The notes beneath the pieces were generated by a model. That model saw nothing but the letters and a program-made list of their open reading frames with translations. It was not told the DNA's origin and did not search any database. The translations under genes were made by a program, and so were the position numbers. A stretch of 64,000 bases of DNA from Labilibaculum sp. K2S. GTDB lineage: Bacteria; Bacteroidota; Bacteroidia; Bacteroidales; Marinifilaceae. The stretch is taken from assembly GCF_030372765.1 (NCBI RefSeq), contig NZ_JAUCMW010000002.1, positions 137,285 to 201,284 of the forward strand, given 5' to 3'. Below, in pieces: positions 8,066-17,391 of the stretch (position 1 is the stretch's first letter; each line of letters starts with the position of its first letter).

Positions 8066-9442
8066 TTGAAATCATACCTTGAATACTTCTCCATATTTTT
8101 GTTACTGCTGTTGTTTTCAAAACTGAGTATAGCTCAGGGATCACTTGAAAAAGCTGAAAAAACAAGAATATTATTTATTTTCGATGCTTCTCAAAGCATG
8201 AATGGATACTGGGAGGAATCAAAAAAAATAAATATAGCCCGTAAATTTTTGATTCAGATGATTGACAGTTTAGAATGTGAAGACAATGTTGAAATGGCTT
8301 TAAGAGTATATGGTCATCAAAGTGTTGTTCCTCCGCAAGATTGTAATGATACCAAACTGGAAGTGCCTTTTAAACCGGGTAATGCAGGAGAAATAAGACA
8401 AACCCTACGATATATTGATCCAAAAGGAACAACACCAATTGCTCATTCTTTAGAACTGGCTGCCAACGATTTCCCGGAAGTAAATTCCAATATCAGAAAT
8501 GTAATTATTCTTATTACAGACGGTGTTGAAGCTTGTGCCGGCGATCCTTGTGCTGTTTCTCTGGAGCTCCAAAAAAGAGGCATCTACTTAAAACCATTTA
8601 TTATCGGAATTGGCTTGGATGTTGATTTTAAAAGCAGTTTTGAGTGCATTGGAAATTTTCTTGAAGTAAAAAAAGAAGAGCGCTTCGGAGGAACTCTTGA
8701 GTATGTTATCTCGCAGGTTTTGAATAAAACTTCGGCGCAAATAAATCTAATTGATGCCAATGGTTCTCCTACAGAAACTGATGTTCCAATGACATTTTAC
8801 AATTCTGTTTCTGATAAAGTAAGATACCAGTTTATGCATACCATGAATGCAAAAGGAAATCCTGATACATTATTCTTAGATCCATTGCTTACTTATAATA
8901 TCACAATTCATACCATACCCGAATTGCATCGCGACAGCATTAAAATGATTGCGGGCAAGCACACGGTCATTGGATTTGATGCTCCTCAAGGAATGTTGAA
9001 AATTGAATGCCCGCGAACAACCATGTACAAAGATTTACAAATTCTTATCCGAAAAAACAGAGAAATTATCAATATCCAAACTCCAAATGAGATAACTAAA
9101 TACCTTACTGGTAAATACGATTTAGAGGTTTTAAGCCTTCCCCGAATTTCAATTCCTGATGTTGAAATTAATCAAAGCAAAACAACCTCAATTACGATTC
9201 CGCAACCAGGATTGGTCACTATATTTAAACCAACAACCGGCCCGTGCAGCTTGTTTGTTCAAAAAGGAAACAAATTAGAATGGATTTACAACATCCCTGA
9301 AAAATTATTGAGAGAAACTTTAACTCTTCAACCGGGTATATATCATATCATATTCCGTAACAAAAACGCCTATCTGTCGCAAAGCTCAAAAAAAGCAAGT
9401 TTTGTTATAACATCCGGCAAATCAATACCTGTACACTTGTAA
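8066..9442 (+). CDS. Secreted von Willebrand factor A domain protein
   Basis: 458 residues, starting at TTG 8066; no ATG is available before the signal peptide (hydrophobic run about 8-20, ending SIAQ). A VWA domain covers about 30-215 with an intact MIDAS: DASQSMN (DxSxS), the threonine in KGTTPIAHSL, and Asp in ILITDGVEACAGDPC. The C-terminal half (about 220-458) is beta-rich, without recognised motifs or a sorting signal, and may hold Ig-like or carboxypeptidase-regulatory folds. VWA domains with MIDAS bind protein partners through a divalent metal. Partner and role are unknown. The TATCTTTA at about 8031-8038 resembles a -7 box. Confidence 0.8.
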   Translation: MKSYLEYFSIFLLLLLFSKLSIAQGSLEKAEKTRILFIFDASQSMNGYWEESKKINIARKFLIQMIDSLECEDNVEMALRVYGHQSVVPPQDCNDTKLEVPFKPGNAGEIRQTLRYIDPKGTTPIAHSLELAANDFPEVNSNIRNVIILITDGVEACAGDPCAVSLELQKRGIYLKPFIIGIGLDVDFKSSFECIGNFLEVKKEERFGGTLEYVISQVLNKTSAQINLIDANGSPTETDVPMTFYNSVSDKVRYQFMHTMNAKGNPDTLFLDPLLTYNITIHTIPELHRDSIKMIAGKHTVIGFDAPQGMLKIECPRTTMYKDLQILIRKNREIINIQTPNEITKYLTGKYDLEVLSLPRISIPDVEINQSKTTSITIPQPGLVTIFKPTTGPCSLFVQKGNKLEWIYNIPEKLLRETLTLQPGIYHIIFRNKNAYLSQSSKKASFVITSGKSIPVHL

Positions 9443-9534
9443 TCATATTGATTTACAATATTCTAAATATTGCAAAAACCACAATTTAAAAGCTTTTATT
9501 AAGTGTTTACATGATGCTTAAAGGCATTTTTGTT

Positions 9535-9542
9535 TATCTTTG
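9535..9542 (+). promoter_or_regulatory. Probable -7 box for transketolase
   Basis: TATCTTTG matches TAnnTTTG exactly and is followed by C, as often in Bacteroidota. It lies 56 bases before the tkt ATG. No clear TTG box is found 19-21 bases upstream, so the call rests on the -7 box only. Confidence 0.45.
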
Positions 9543-9597
9543 CATGAATTAATAAAACCTTACCAAGTTTTTATCATCTAAAATCTCATTTTCAAAA

Positions 9598-11658
9598 ATG
9601 GATCTAAAAGAAATGAAAAACCAAGTGGATCTGACAGCAACTGACATGGCTGCGAATAATGTTCGTATCCTATCAGCAGCAATGGTAGAGAAAGCTAAAT
9701 CCGGACATCCGGGTGGTGCTATGGGCGGAGCCGATTTTATCAACGTTCTTTATTCCGAATTTTTAAATTTTGACCCAACAGACATGAACTGGATTAATCG
9801 CGATCGATTTTTCCTTGACCCAGGTCACATGTCTCCAATGTTGTATTCCATTCTTTCCTTAATCGGAAATTACACAATGGAAGAACTTGCAAATTTCAGA
9901 CAATGGGGAAGTCCAACTCCCGGTCATCCTGAAGTTGAAGTTGCAAGAGGTGTTGAAAACACTTCCGGTCCTTTAGGACAAGGTCATACAATGGCTGTTG
10001 GAGCTGCAATTGCAGAACGTTTTCTAGCAGCACGTTTTGGTGATTGGATGTCACACAAAATTTACACTTTCATTTCTGACGGTGGAATTCAAGAAGAAAT
10101 TGCTCAGGGAGCTGGTCGAATTGCAGGTACTTTAGGATTAAGCAATTTAATCATGTTCTATGATTCCAATAACATCCAACTTTCAACCAAAGTTGAAGAA
10201 GTTACAGTTGAAGATACTGCTAAAAAGTACGAAGCATGGAACTGGAATGTTATTACGATTAAAGGAAATGATGCAACAGCAATTCGTGAAGCATTAGTAG
10301 CAGCTAACAACGAAAACGAAAGACCAACTCTTATCATCGGAAAAACCCTAATGGGTAAAGGTGCCGTTGATGTGGATGGCTGTAGCTTCGAAAATATGGT
10401 TTCTACTCACGGACAACCTTTAGGAGCAGCAGGTGCATCAATCGAAAAAACAATTGAAAACTTAGGTGGAAACCCTGAAAATCCATTCCAGATTTTCCCT
10501 GAGGTTCAAGAATATTACGCCGAAGTTCTAAAGAAAAAGCAAGCATATGCTTCTGCAAAAAAAGCTGAACAAGCTGAATGGGCAAAAGCAAATCCTGAAT
10601 TGGCAGCTAAATTAGAGAAGTTTTTTAGCAAGGAAGCTCCTGAACTTGACTACGAAGCAATTGTTCAAAAATCAGGCGATGCAACTCGTTCTGCATCATC
10701 GGTTGTTTTGGCTGAACTGGCTAAAAATGTTGAAAACATGATTGTGTCTTCGGCTGATTTAAGTAACTCTGATAAAACTGATGGTTTCTTGAAAAACACC
10801 AAAGCTCTTGCTAAAGGTGATTTTTCCGGAGCGTTTCTTCAAGCAGGTGTTGCCGAATTAACTATGGCTTCTATCTGCAACGGTATTGCTCTTCACGGTG
10901 GTGTTATTGCTGCTTGTGGAACTTTCTTTGTATTCTCTGATTACATGAAACCTGCAGTTCGTTTAGCGGCTTTAATGCAGGTTCCAGTAAAATATATCTG
11001 GACTCACGATGCATTCCGCGTTGGAGAGGATGGACCAACTCACCAGCCAATTGAGCAGGAAGCTCAAATTCGTTTACTGGAGCAATTGAAAAATCACTCC
11101 GGACAAATGAGTTTATTAGCACTTCGTCCTGCTGATGCTGATGAAGCCACTGTAGCTTGGAAAATGGCAATGGAGAACACAAAAACTCCTACTGCTTTAA
11201 TTCTTTCCCGTCAGAACATTACAGAACTTCCTTCAAAAGATAATCGTTATCAGGAAGCTCTTCAGGCTCAAAAAGGTGCTTATATTGTTGAAAAACCTGA
11301 AACAACTCCTGATATTGTTCTTTTAGCAAGTGGATCGGAAGTAGCAACTTTAGTTGAAGGTGCTAAGATCTTACGTGCTGAAAAAGGGTTAAAGGTGCAA
11401 ATTGTATCTGTTCCTTCAGAAGGATTATTCAGAACTCAATCTGCAGCATATCAAAACGAAGTGATTCCTGCCGGAATTCCCGTTCTTGGATTAACAGCAG
11501 GTTTACCTGTAACTCTTCTAGGCTTGGTTGGCCCTCTTGGTAAATCAGTTGGGTTGGATCATTTTGGTTACTCTGCTCCCGCAAACATTTTAGATGAAAA
11601 ATTTGGTTACACTGCAGAAAATGTTGTAAAAGAAGTATTAGCTCTACTTCAAAAATAA
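9598..11658 (+). CDS. tkt: Transketolase
   Basis: A 686-residue full-length transketolase. The thiamine-diphosphate domain has KSGHPGGAMGGADF, TSGPLGQGH and FISDGGIQEEIAQGAG; the pyrimidine-binding and C-terminal domains follow (THDAFRVGEDGPTHQPIEQ, SRQNITELP, GLDHFGYSAPANIL). The GDG motif reads SDG here. It moves two-carbon ketol units between sugar phosphates in the non-oxidative pentose phosphate pathway, in the cytoplasm, as a dimer. Its codon choice looks regular, consistent with high expression. It has its own -7 box and a strong terminator, so it is monocistronic. Confidence 0.96.
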   Translation: MDLKEMKNQVDLTATDMAANNVRILSAAMVEKAKSGHPGGAMGGADFINVLYSEFLNFDPTDMNWINRDRFFLDPGHMSPMLYSILSLIGNYTMEELANFRQWGSPTPGHPEVEVARGVENTSGPLGQGHTMAVGAAIAERFLAARFGDWMSHKIYTFISDGGIQEEIAQGAGRIAGTLGLSNLIMFYDSNNIQLSTKVEEVTVEDTAKKYEAWNWNVITIKGNDATAIREALVAANNENERPTLIIGKTLMGKGAVDVDGCSFENMVSTHGQPLGAAGASIEKTIENLGGNPENPFQIFPEVQEYYAEVLKKKQAYASAKKAEQAEWAKANPELAAKLEKFFSKEAPELDYEAIVQKSGDATRSASSVVLAELAKNVENMIVSSADLSNSDKTDGFLKNTKALAKGDFSGAFLQAGVAELTMASICNGIALHGGVIAACGTFFVFSDYMKPAVRLAALMQVPVKYIWTHDAFRVGEDGPTHQPIEQEAQIRLLEQLKNHSGQMSLLALRPADADEATVAWKMAMENTKTPTALILSRQNITELPSKDNRYQEALQAQKGAYIVEKPETTPDIVLLASGSEVATLVEGAKILRAEKGLKVQIVSVPSEGLFRTQSAAYQNEVIPAGIPVLGLTAGLPVTLLGLVGPLGKSVGLDHFGYSAPANILDEKFGYTAENVVKEVLALLQK

Positions 11659-11679
11659 TATACAATGCAAATAAAAATT

Positions 11680-11711
11680 ATCCGGGATCATTTCGATTCC
11701 GGATTTTTTTT
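11680..11711 (+). terminator. Rho-independent terminator after tkt
   Basis: ATCCGGGATC (11680-11689) pairs with GATTCCGGAT (11695-11704), a ten-pair stem with one G-T pair and a five-base loop, followed by a run of T. It starts 21 bases after the tkt stop. Confidence 0.9.
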
Positions 11712-11809
11712 GATCCCAAATTAAACCTTTTACAAAGAAAATAGTCTTACCTAACGCATAACAAATGTGAAATAGCTATTTTTAAAATCCATTACTTGAA
11801 TGCAAATTG

Positions 11810-12367
11810 ATGAACAACAAATCTGACGAAGAAATACTGGAACTTTTTCGCGATAAGAATACGCAAAGTCAGGCATTTTCCTTCTTGGTGAAGAAATACC
11901 AGGAAAGATTATATTGGCAAATCAGAAAAATTGTTCTTTTGCACGACGACTCTGATGACGTTTTGCAAAATACTTTTGTAAAAATATGGAAAGGCCTACA
12001 AAACTTCAGATCCGACTCCCAATTGTTTACCTGGATGTTTCGGATTGCTACAAATGAGGCCTTAACTTTTATAAAAGAAAAGCAAAAAAAATATTTGGGA
12101 TACTCAAATAGCGAAGTTGAAAATATACTTTTAGCAAACTTAGAGGCAGATCCTTATTTTGATGGAAACAAGGCTCAATTGGAATTGCAAAAAGCAATCC
12201 TGAAGCTGCCTGAAAAACAACGTTTGGTATTTAATATGAAATATTTCGATGATTTAAAATATAATGAAATGTCTGAAATTTTAGAGACTTCAGTCGGAGC
12301 CTTAAAAGCTTCTTACCATCATGCAGTAAAAAAAATCGAATCTCTTTTGAAACTAAACGAAGTGTAA
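11810..12367 (+). CDS. ECF-type RNA polymerase sigma factor
   Basis: About 185 residues; ATG 11810 is preferred over the TTG just before it at 11807. Region 2 is at about 18-85 (FLVKKYQERLYWQIRKI, DDVLQNTFVKIWKGLQNF, FTWMFRIATNEALTFIKEK) and region 4 at about 125-180 (LPEKQRLVFNMKYFDDLKYNEMSEILETSVGALKASYHHAVKKI). There is no region 3, as usual for sigma-70 family group 4. It would direct RNA polymerase to a dedicated promoter set. The two following genes, a one-pass membrane protein and a Spy-like protein, form a common Bacteroidota cassette in which the membrane protein is the likely anti-sigma factor. Confidence 0.93.
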   Translation: MNNKSDEEILELFRDKNTQSQAFSFLVKKYQERLYWQIRKIVLLHDDSDDVLQNTFVKIWKGLQNFRSDSQLFTWMFRIATNEALTFIKEKQKKYLGYSNSEVENILLANLEADPYFDGNKAQLELQKAILKLPEKQRLVFNMKYFDDLKYNEMSEILETSVGALKASYHHAVKKIESLLKLNEV

Positions 12368-12411
12368 ATTAAACCAATTACTATTCAGACAGTCTAAATA
12401 CTATAAGAAAC

Positions 12412-12804
12412 ATGAATAATCTGTCGAACATGAAAAACGATCAACCATTTAAAGTTCCTGTGGATTACTTTGAAAACCTAAGTGATCGGGTTCAGGAAAG
12501 AATTATAACGGAAGAAAATCCAAATAAAAGACTGTTACAAGTATTAAAACCATACTTCTGGATGGCAGCCAGCGTAGTTGGGATCCTTTTTATTGCTAAA
12601 ATTGTACTGATCAATTCTGTTCCATCCGATTACAAAATTCAACAGTTTTCGCAAACAGAAAATACGGCTATTGATACTCAAAGTACAAGTCTGGATGAAC
12701 TTAATTGGTTTTCAGATGAAAGCCCTGAGGCTACATCTGATGAAATAATCGAATATCTTTCTGATTTTGACATTGATTCAGAATCTTTATTAGCAAACTT
12801 ATAA
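12412..12804 (+). CDS. Small single-pass membrane protein, probable anti-sigma partner
   Basis: 130 residues with one transmembrane segment at about 48-65 (FWMAASVVGILFIAKIVL). The N-terminal 45 residues are cytosolic, with FKVPVDYFENLSDRVQERI, a motif seen in small proteins encoded after ECF sigma genes in Bacteroidota. The outer part is acidic and low in complexity. It starts 44 bases after the sigma gene and ends 10 bases before the Spy-like gene. Position, topology and the N-terminal motif suggest an anti-sigma or sigma-modulating role; there is no zinc motif and no direct proof. A second ATG at 12430 could be used. Confidence 0.7.
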   Translation: MNNLSNMKNDQPFKVPVDYFENLSDRVQERIITEENPNKRLLQVLKPYFWMAASVVGILFIAKIVLINSVPSDYKIQQFSQTENTAIDTQSTSLDELNWFSDESPEATSDEIIEYLSDFDIDSESLLANL

Positions 12805-12814
12805 CAGGCCAAAC

Positions 12815-13291
12815 ATGAAACAAATTTTAATCCTGTTAACACTTGTTGTTAGCTTTAGTTACTCAGGCATTGCACAGGAAAGAGAACACGGTATGCACGA
12901 TCAGATGAGTGAACGATTTGCAGCTGAAAAAATCTCCTTCATTACTCAAAAATTAGAATTAACACCTGATGAGGCTCAATTATTTTGGCCGCTTTACAAT
13001 GAATTGGAAAAAAAGAGGAAGGAAAACAGAGACCAAGGCAGAATTCTTTTCAGAAAACTACGCAACAACTCTGCAGAATTATCCGATAAAGAGTTAGGAG
13101 ATTTAAGTGACGAACTGATTGAGCTTAAATTGCAGGAAGCAAAGCTTCAAAAAGAATACCATCTAAAATATAAAAAGATACTCTCCGCTAAAAAAATACT
13201 TACGCTTTATCATACCGAAAGGCAATTCCAAAACATGCTGTTAAGGCAAATAAAAGAACGGGGAAAACATCAACACGAAAACCAAGATTAA
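12815..13291 (+). CDS. Spy/CpxP-like periplasmic protein
   Basis: 158 residues with a signal peptide ending near residue 20 (SYSGIAQ). The mature part is helical and highly charged: ITQKLELTPDEAQLFWPLYNELEKKRKENR, later LSDKELGDLSDELIELKLQEAKLQKEYHLKYKKIL. This resembles the LTxxQ-type Spy/CpxP helical cradle, a periplasmic chaperone or stress sensor family. It is the third gene of the sigma cassette, 10 bases after the putative anti-sigma gene, and is followed by a strong terminator. It may report envelope stress to the sigma system; that is inference from position. Confidence 0.72.
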   Translation: MKQILILLTLVVSFSYSGIAQEREHGMHDQMSERFAAEKISFITQKLELTPDEAQLFWPLYNELEKKRKENRDQGRILFRKLRNNSAELSDKELGDLSDELIELKLQEAKLQKEYHLKYKKILSAKKILTLYHTERQFQNMLLRQIKERGKHQHENQD

Positions 13292-13340
13292 ATACAATGG
13301 GCTGTAAACTCTACATTTACAGCCCATTGTATTTTCTTTT
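13292..13340 (+). terminator. Strong terminator after the ECF sigma operon
   Basis: A perfect 17-base inverted repeat (13292-13308 with 13316-13332, core ATGGGCTGTAAA) around a seven-base loop, followed by TTTCTTTT. It begins at the stop codon of the Spy-like gene and also separates it from convergent hisS. Confidence 0.93.
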
Positions 13341-13350
13341 GAATAATTTA

Positions 13351-14718
13351 TTAAATCGAAACTAATCTTTCGATCAACTGATCCGGAGTTAATTTTTCCT
13401 GATCTCCGCTTTCCATATTCTTTAAACTAACAACACCTTCCTCAACTTCCGATTCTCCTACCAAAATCACAAAAGGAATATTTTTATTGTTGGCATAAGT
13501 CATTTGTTTTTTCATTTTCGAAGAATCAGGATAAATCTCAGCGTTAATTCCGTTTGCTCTTAACTTAGCCAGGATTGGCAAACAAAACGACTCTTCTTTT
13601 TCGCCAAAATTGATAAACAATACTTTGGTTGTTATACCCGTATTGGACGGAAATTTATCCATTTGTTCCAATACATCGTAAATACGATCGGCACCAAACG
13701 AAATACCAACTCCCGAAACATCCTTCAATCCAAAAATTCCGGTTAAATCATCATATCGTCCGCCACCGGTGATGCTGCCAAACTCCATGTCTTTCGATTT
13801 CACTTCGAAAATGGCTCCGGTGTAGTAATTTAATCCTCTGGCCAAGGTTAAATCCAATTCAACTTCTATTTGCACATCAAGCTGCGATAAATAAGTAAAA
13901 ACTGTTTCCAACTCTTCAATCCCCTTCATTCCTATTTCTGAAGCAAAAAGAAGCTCCTTTAATTTGGCCAGTTTTTCCGAATTTGAACCCGACAATAATA
14001 TAATTGGCTGCAATGTATCAATAGCTTCCTGAGAAATTCCCTTGTCAACCAATTCCTTATTCACATTCTCCAAACCGATTTTATCCAACTTGTCAATTGC
14101 AACAGTGATATCAACAATTTTTTCAGCTTCTCCAATAATCTCAGCAATTCCCGCCAAAATTTTTCGGTTATTCAACTTTACAACTACATTCAACTGAAGT
14201 CTTTTGTAAACCTGATCAACAATCTGAATTAATTCAACTTCATTTAAAAGAGAATTGCTGCCAATCACATCAACATCGCATTGAAAGAATTCGCGATAAC
14301 GGCCTTTCTGAGGTCTGTCTGCTCTCCAAACCGGTTGAATCTGATAACGCTTAAAAGGGAAATCAATTTCGTTACGATGCTGTACAACGTAACGCGCAAA
14401 AGGCACTGTCAGGTCATAACGAAGTCCTTTTTCACTTATCTTTGTGGTTAATTTCACCGAATTCTTCTCTCGAATTTGATCTTCATTTATTTTTGATAGA
14501 AAATCGCCTGAATTCAGCACTTTAAACAATAGTTTATCTCCCTCTTCTCCATATTTTCCCATTAGAGTAGAAAGATTTTCCATTGATGGTGTTTCGATCG
14601 GCATAAAACCATATAACTGAAACACTTCTTTTATGGTATCAAAAATATAGTTTCTCTTTACCATTTCAACAGGAGAGAAATCTCTTGTCCCTTTAGGAAT
14701 AGACGGTTTTTGAGCCAT
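13351..14718 (-). CDS. hisS: Histidine--tRNA ligase
   Basis: A 455-residue class II aminoacyl-tRNA synthetase that charges tRNA-His. Motif 1 lies near the N-terminus ([19 protein letters not shown]), motif 2 is [32 protein letters not shown], and the histidine-specific signatures are [15 protein letters not shown] and GGGRYDDL; motif 3 is [11 protein letters not shown]. The anticodon-binding domain fills the last 90 residues. Length and motifs are normal. It is the first gene of a minus-strand group, 119 bases from the next upstream gene, and ends against the terminator of the sigma operon. Confidence 0.96.
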   Translation of the reverse strand: MAQKPSIPKGTRDFSPVEMVKRNYIFDTIKEVFQLYGFMPIETPSMENLSTLMGKYGEEGDKLLFKVLNSGDFLSKINEDQIREKNSVKLTTKISEKGLRYDLTVPFARYVVQHRNEIDFPFKRYQIQPVWRADRPQKGRYREFFQCDVDVIGSNSLLNEVELIQIVDQVYKRLQLNVVVKLNNRKILAGIAEIIGEAEKIVDITVAIDKLDKIGLENVNKELVDKGISQEAIDTLQPIILLSGSNSEKLAKLKELLFASEIGMKGIEELETVFTYLSQLDVQIEVELDLTLARGLNYYTGAIFEVKSKDMEFGSITGGGRYDDLTGIFGLKDVSGVGISFGADRIYDVLEQMDKFPSNTGITTKVLFINFGEKEESFCLPILAKLRANGINAEIYPDSSKMKKQMTYANNKNIPFVILVGESEVEEGVVSLKNMESGDQEKLTPDQLIERLVSI

Positions 14719-14837
14719 TTTTAAGTCTTTATTTTAGTTATTTTATTAGAGCTACAAAATTATCAAATTATTTGACAGATACCACAGCATTCTAATGCGA
14801 TCTGTATTTGACATGCAAAACAGAACAACTATTTTAA

Positions 14838-15173
14838 CTATGTCCTTTTTATCCGGCGAAGTATATTTGCAAAAAAATCGACTAGAAGCCCTAAAACAAA
14901 TGGATAATACCACAGTTTAAAATCAATCACAAAAAGAAGAAATATTGAGATCAGAAATAAAAAATTTACCGATAATTTCAAATAATCAAAGGTCCACCAA
15001 TCCGAAATGCTTTTATAAAACAAAAACCTAATCTGAACGCCTGAATACAGCAGTACTCCAATTGCAAATAAAATTTCGCCGTAGGACAAATTATTTAATA
15101 AGCGGATACCTCCTAAAACAATAAAGACAATCCCAACATAGTAGATTGTCTTATAACCAGAAAAAGATTTCAT
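14838..15173 (-). CDS. Small four-helix membrane protein, unknown function
   Basis: 111 residues with hydrophobic segments at about 8-25, 31-50, 63-83 and 88-103 and a basic C-terminus (ILRRIKRT). I do not recognise a family. It starts 4 bases after the stop of the DUF4870 gene, so the two membrane proteins are co-transcribed. No signal peptide or conserved polar motif is seen inside the membrane segments. It could be a partner of the DUF4870 protein; nothing more can be said. Confidence 0.65.
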   Translation of the reverse strand: MKSFSGYKTIYYVGIVFIVLGGIRLLNNLSYGEILFAIGVLLYSGVQIRFLFYKSISDWWTFDYLKLSVNFLFLISIFLLFVIDFKLWYYPFVLGLLVDFFANILRRIKRT

Positions 15174-15177
15174 TTTT

Positions 15178-15567
15178 TTAATTTAGAAATTTAATACTCA
15201 GAGGATATTGGTAATCTTCCCCATTTAAAGTTTTTACAATCGCTATAACAACAAAAATCAAATTTAGCAAAGCAAGTCCAATCAGCAATAAAATTCCAAT
15301 GCCTATAAAAACCAATATTGCGGATACAAAGATGTATATACACATCGATATCTGAAAATTAACAGACTTTTTCCCTTCCCGATCAACCAGTTCGGAATAG
15401 TCCTTTTTCATCGACCATAAAATGAGTGGCCCTATTACATTACCAAAAGGAATTATAACTCCGGAAAATGAGGCTAAATGGCAGAACATTGCCCAATTCT
15501 TTTCATCGGCAAGGGTAGCAAATTGATTCATGGAAATCGAATTAAGTGATAAATTATTTTGTTCCAT
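15178..15567 (-). CDS. DUF4870 (Tic20-like) membrane protein
   Basis: About 129 residues; ATG 15567 is preferred over a TTG immediately before it (15570). The sequence has the DUF4870 pattern: WAMFCHLASFSGVIIPFGNVIGPLILW, then DREGKKSVNFQISM and two long C-terminal hydrophobic segments ending near YPLSIKFLN. Three or four transmembrane helices are predicted. The family is widespread and its function is not established. It is followed 4 bases later by another small membrane protein. Confidence 0.8.
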   Translation of the reverse strand: MEQNNLSLNSISMNQFATLADEKNWAMFCHLASFSGVIIPFGNVIGPLILWSMKKDYSELVDREGKKSVNFQISMCIYIFVSAILVFIGIGILLLIGLALLNLIFVVIAIVKTLNGEDYQYPLSIKFLN

Positions 15568-15665
15568 CAAGTTACAAAAACAAAGGGAAGAAAACCAATT
15601 TGGCTCCTTCCCTTCTTTAATTGAAAACGATCAGCCCTTTTATACCAATATCTGTTACAAACAGA

Positions 15666-17288
15666 TTAATTATTGCCTCCCGTGTAGGTTATTGATGGTT
15701 TTGTGAAATAGTTGCCTTTTTTCCAGTAACGAAGCAAGAAATCTATATCTGCTAAATACATTTTTCCCGGTTCTGTTTTAAAGAAAGGCAAATCTGCTTT
15801 AAAATTAGTGATACAATACATTGCTAATTCGGGAGAAATAGTGTCTTCTTCCAGTAAGCTCAAAAGATGCTCTTCGCTATCTTCTTTCCTGAAAAAAGGA
15901 TTATCGGTCATAGGAAAGGCACTGTTTACTTCAAAAGCAATTTCTACGCCACTCTTAGGATTAAAGAAAATCAGAGCACTTTCTGATCTATCGGTAAAAT
16001 CTACAGATCCATCTTGTCCACCAAAGTAACCATCTGCTTTAGCGCGCTGTTTTGCCTTTTCTTTCTCTCTTTTAGAAAGTTTAAGAGACTTGTTAAAGTA
16101 TTCGGTATATTCTTGTATAAAGTTATTCACTTTGCCCGAGCTCATAAATACAATTGGAGATCCTTTAGTAAAGTCTTTAAATGCCTCGTATTGTTTTTCC
16201 AGCACCTCTTCTACATTTTTGTCCTGATGATCTAAGAAATTCACGGCTTCACGACTTTTTACTGAATTCTTTTCATCTAAAACCAAATCGGCATTAAAGT
16301 CAGATTGAAAAGATACTCCAGAAAACCACCATTCATTTCTCCATTTCACAATTCCCATAAACAAAATGGTATCAATCTTTTTCAGCGATTCGAAATGCTC
16401 ATAAGACTTTTTAGTTAAATCGAACTTTTTACCCGAAGCAATGTGTTCGATAAAAATGTTCTCTGAATCCTGACCTTTATAAAAAAAATACCCTCTTATT
16501 TTTCGTGATATATTCAAAAAATCATTCTTTAACGGATGATCAACTTCCAGCATTCCCGATGCCCATTCTTTTCCCTTTAAACCTAACAATCTTGTATGTA
16601 CATTATGCAGTGCGTAATCACGATTTTCATTTAGGTAGTTCAGCAGGTTTTCTTCATCGTTACTGTCTTCTACAATATCTATTTCCTGGTCTTTTAAATC
16701 AAGTAAGCTATCGGGATAAAACAGATATGTTTTAAATAAGATGGTATCAATTAAATTACGGGCAATGTAAAAATCAGTTTCATCTTCATCAAGACTATAA
16801 GCTGTTTTTAGCAGTTCGTTTTCAGGTGCATAATCCCATGCCGAATCGAACACATTCATTACCTTATGGGCTGTTTCAATAATAAAATCGTTAAACGGTA
16901 CAATAAATGTATCACGCTGAAGGGTATTCATAAAATACCAAATTAAAAAACTAATATCCTGCGGATTAATTTCTTCAGTATAATATTCATCTAAATTGTA
17001 AAAAGGCAGTGGCTTGTTATATAATTCGGTGTGATAAGTTACAAAGCTGTTCCAAATATTCGTTTCCGATATTAAATCTTCAAAATAAGAAGTAAGAAAA
17101 CATACCAATAAATCAATCTCCTCCTTATCTAAATAGCGCTGTAAAACAAAAGATTGTTTGTTGGTTACAATAACCTGTTTTACCTCGTTAGAAATCTTAA
17201 GATAGTAACTATCTGTTACGGTTTACGTTGCATATGGCTTCATCTCGAACCATTGCTGAATGTATATTCGCTCTTTTGGTTTTCTCAT
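15666..17288 (-). pseudogene. DUF3843 family protein interrupted by an in-frame TAA codon
   Basis: Read in one frame from ATG 17288 this would be a 540-residue DUF3843-type protein beginning MRKPKERIYIQQWFEMKPY, but codon 22 is TAA (17225-17223). After the stop the frame continues without shift (TVTDSYYLKISNEVKQVIV, then YLDKEEIDLLVCFLTSYFED) through to the normal end. The sequence past the stop clearly belongs to the same family, so this looks like a single-base nonsense change. A shorter 480-residue product from TTG 17108 is possible but would lack about 60 conserved N-terminal residues. The body is acidic and soluble, with FFYKG, GGQDGSVDFTDRSESALIFFNPKSG and AFPMTDNPF. Function of the family is unknown. 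A base-calling error is the main alternative. Confidence 0.75.
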
Positions 17289-17391
17289 TACATTTAATTT
17301 TTCCCAATAAATTATGCGCAAATATACAATTCGCACTTAAAATAATCCAACAGACTTTTAAATCTTAACGATGTTCAAACATTTCTGCTTT

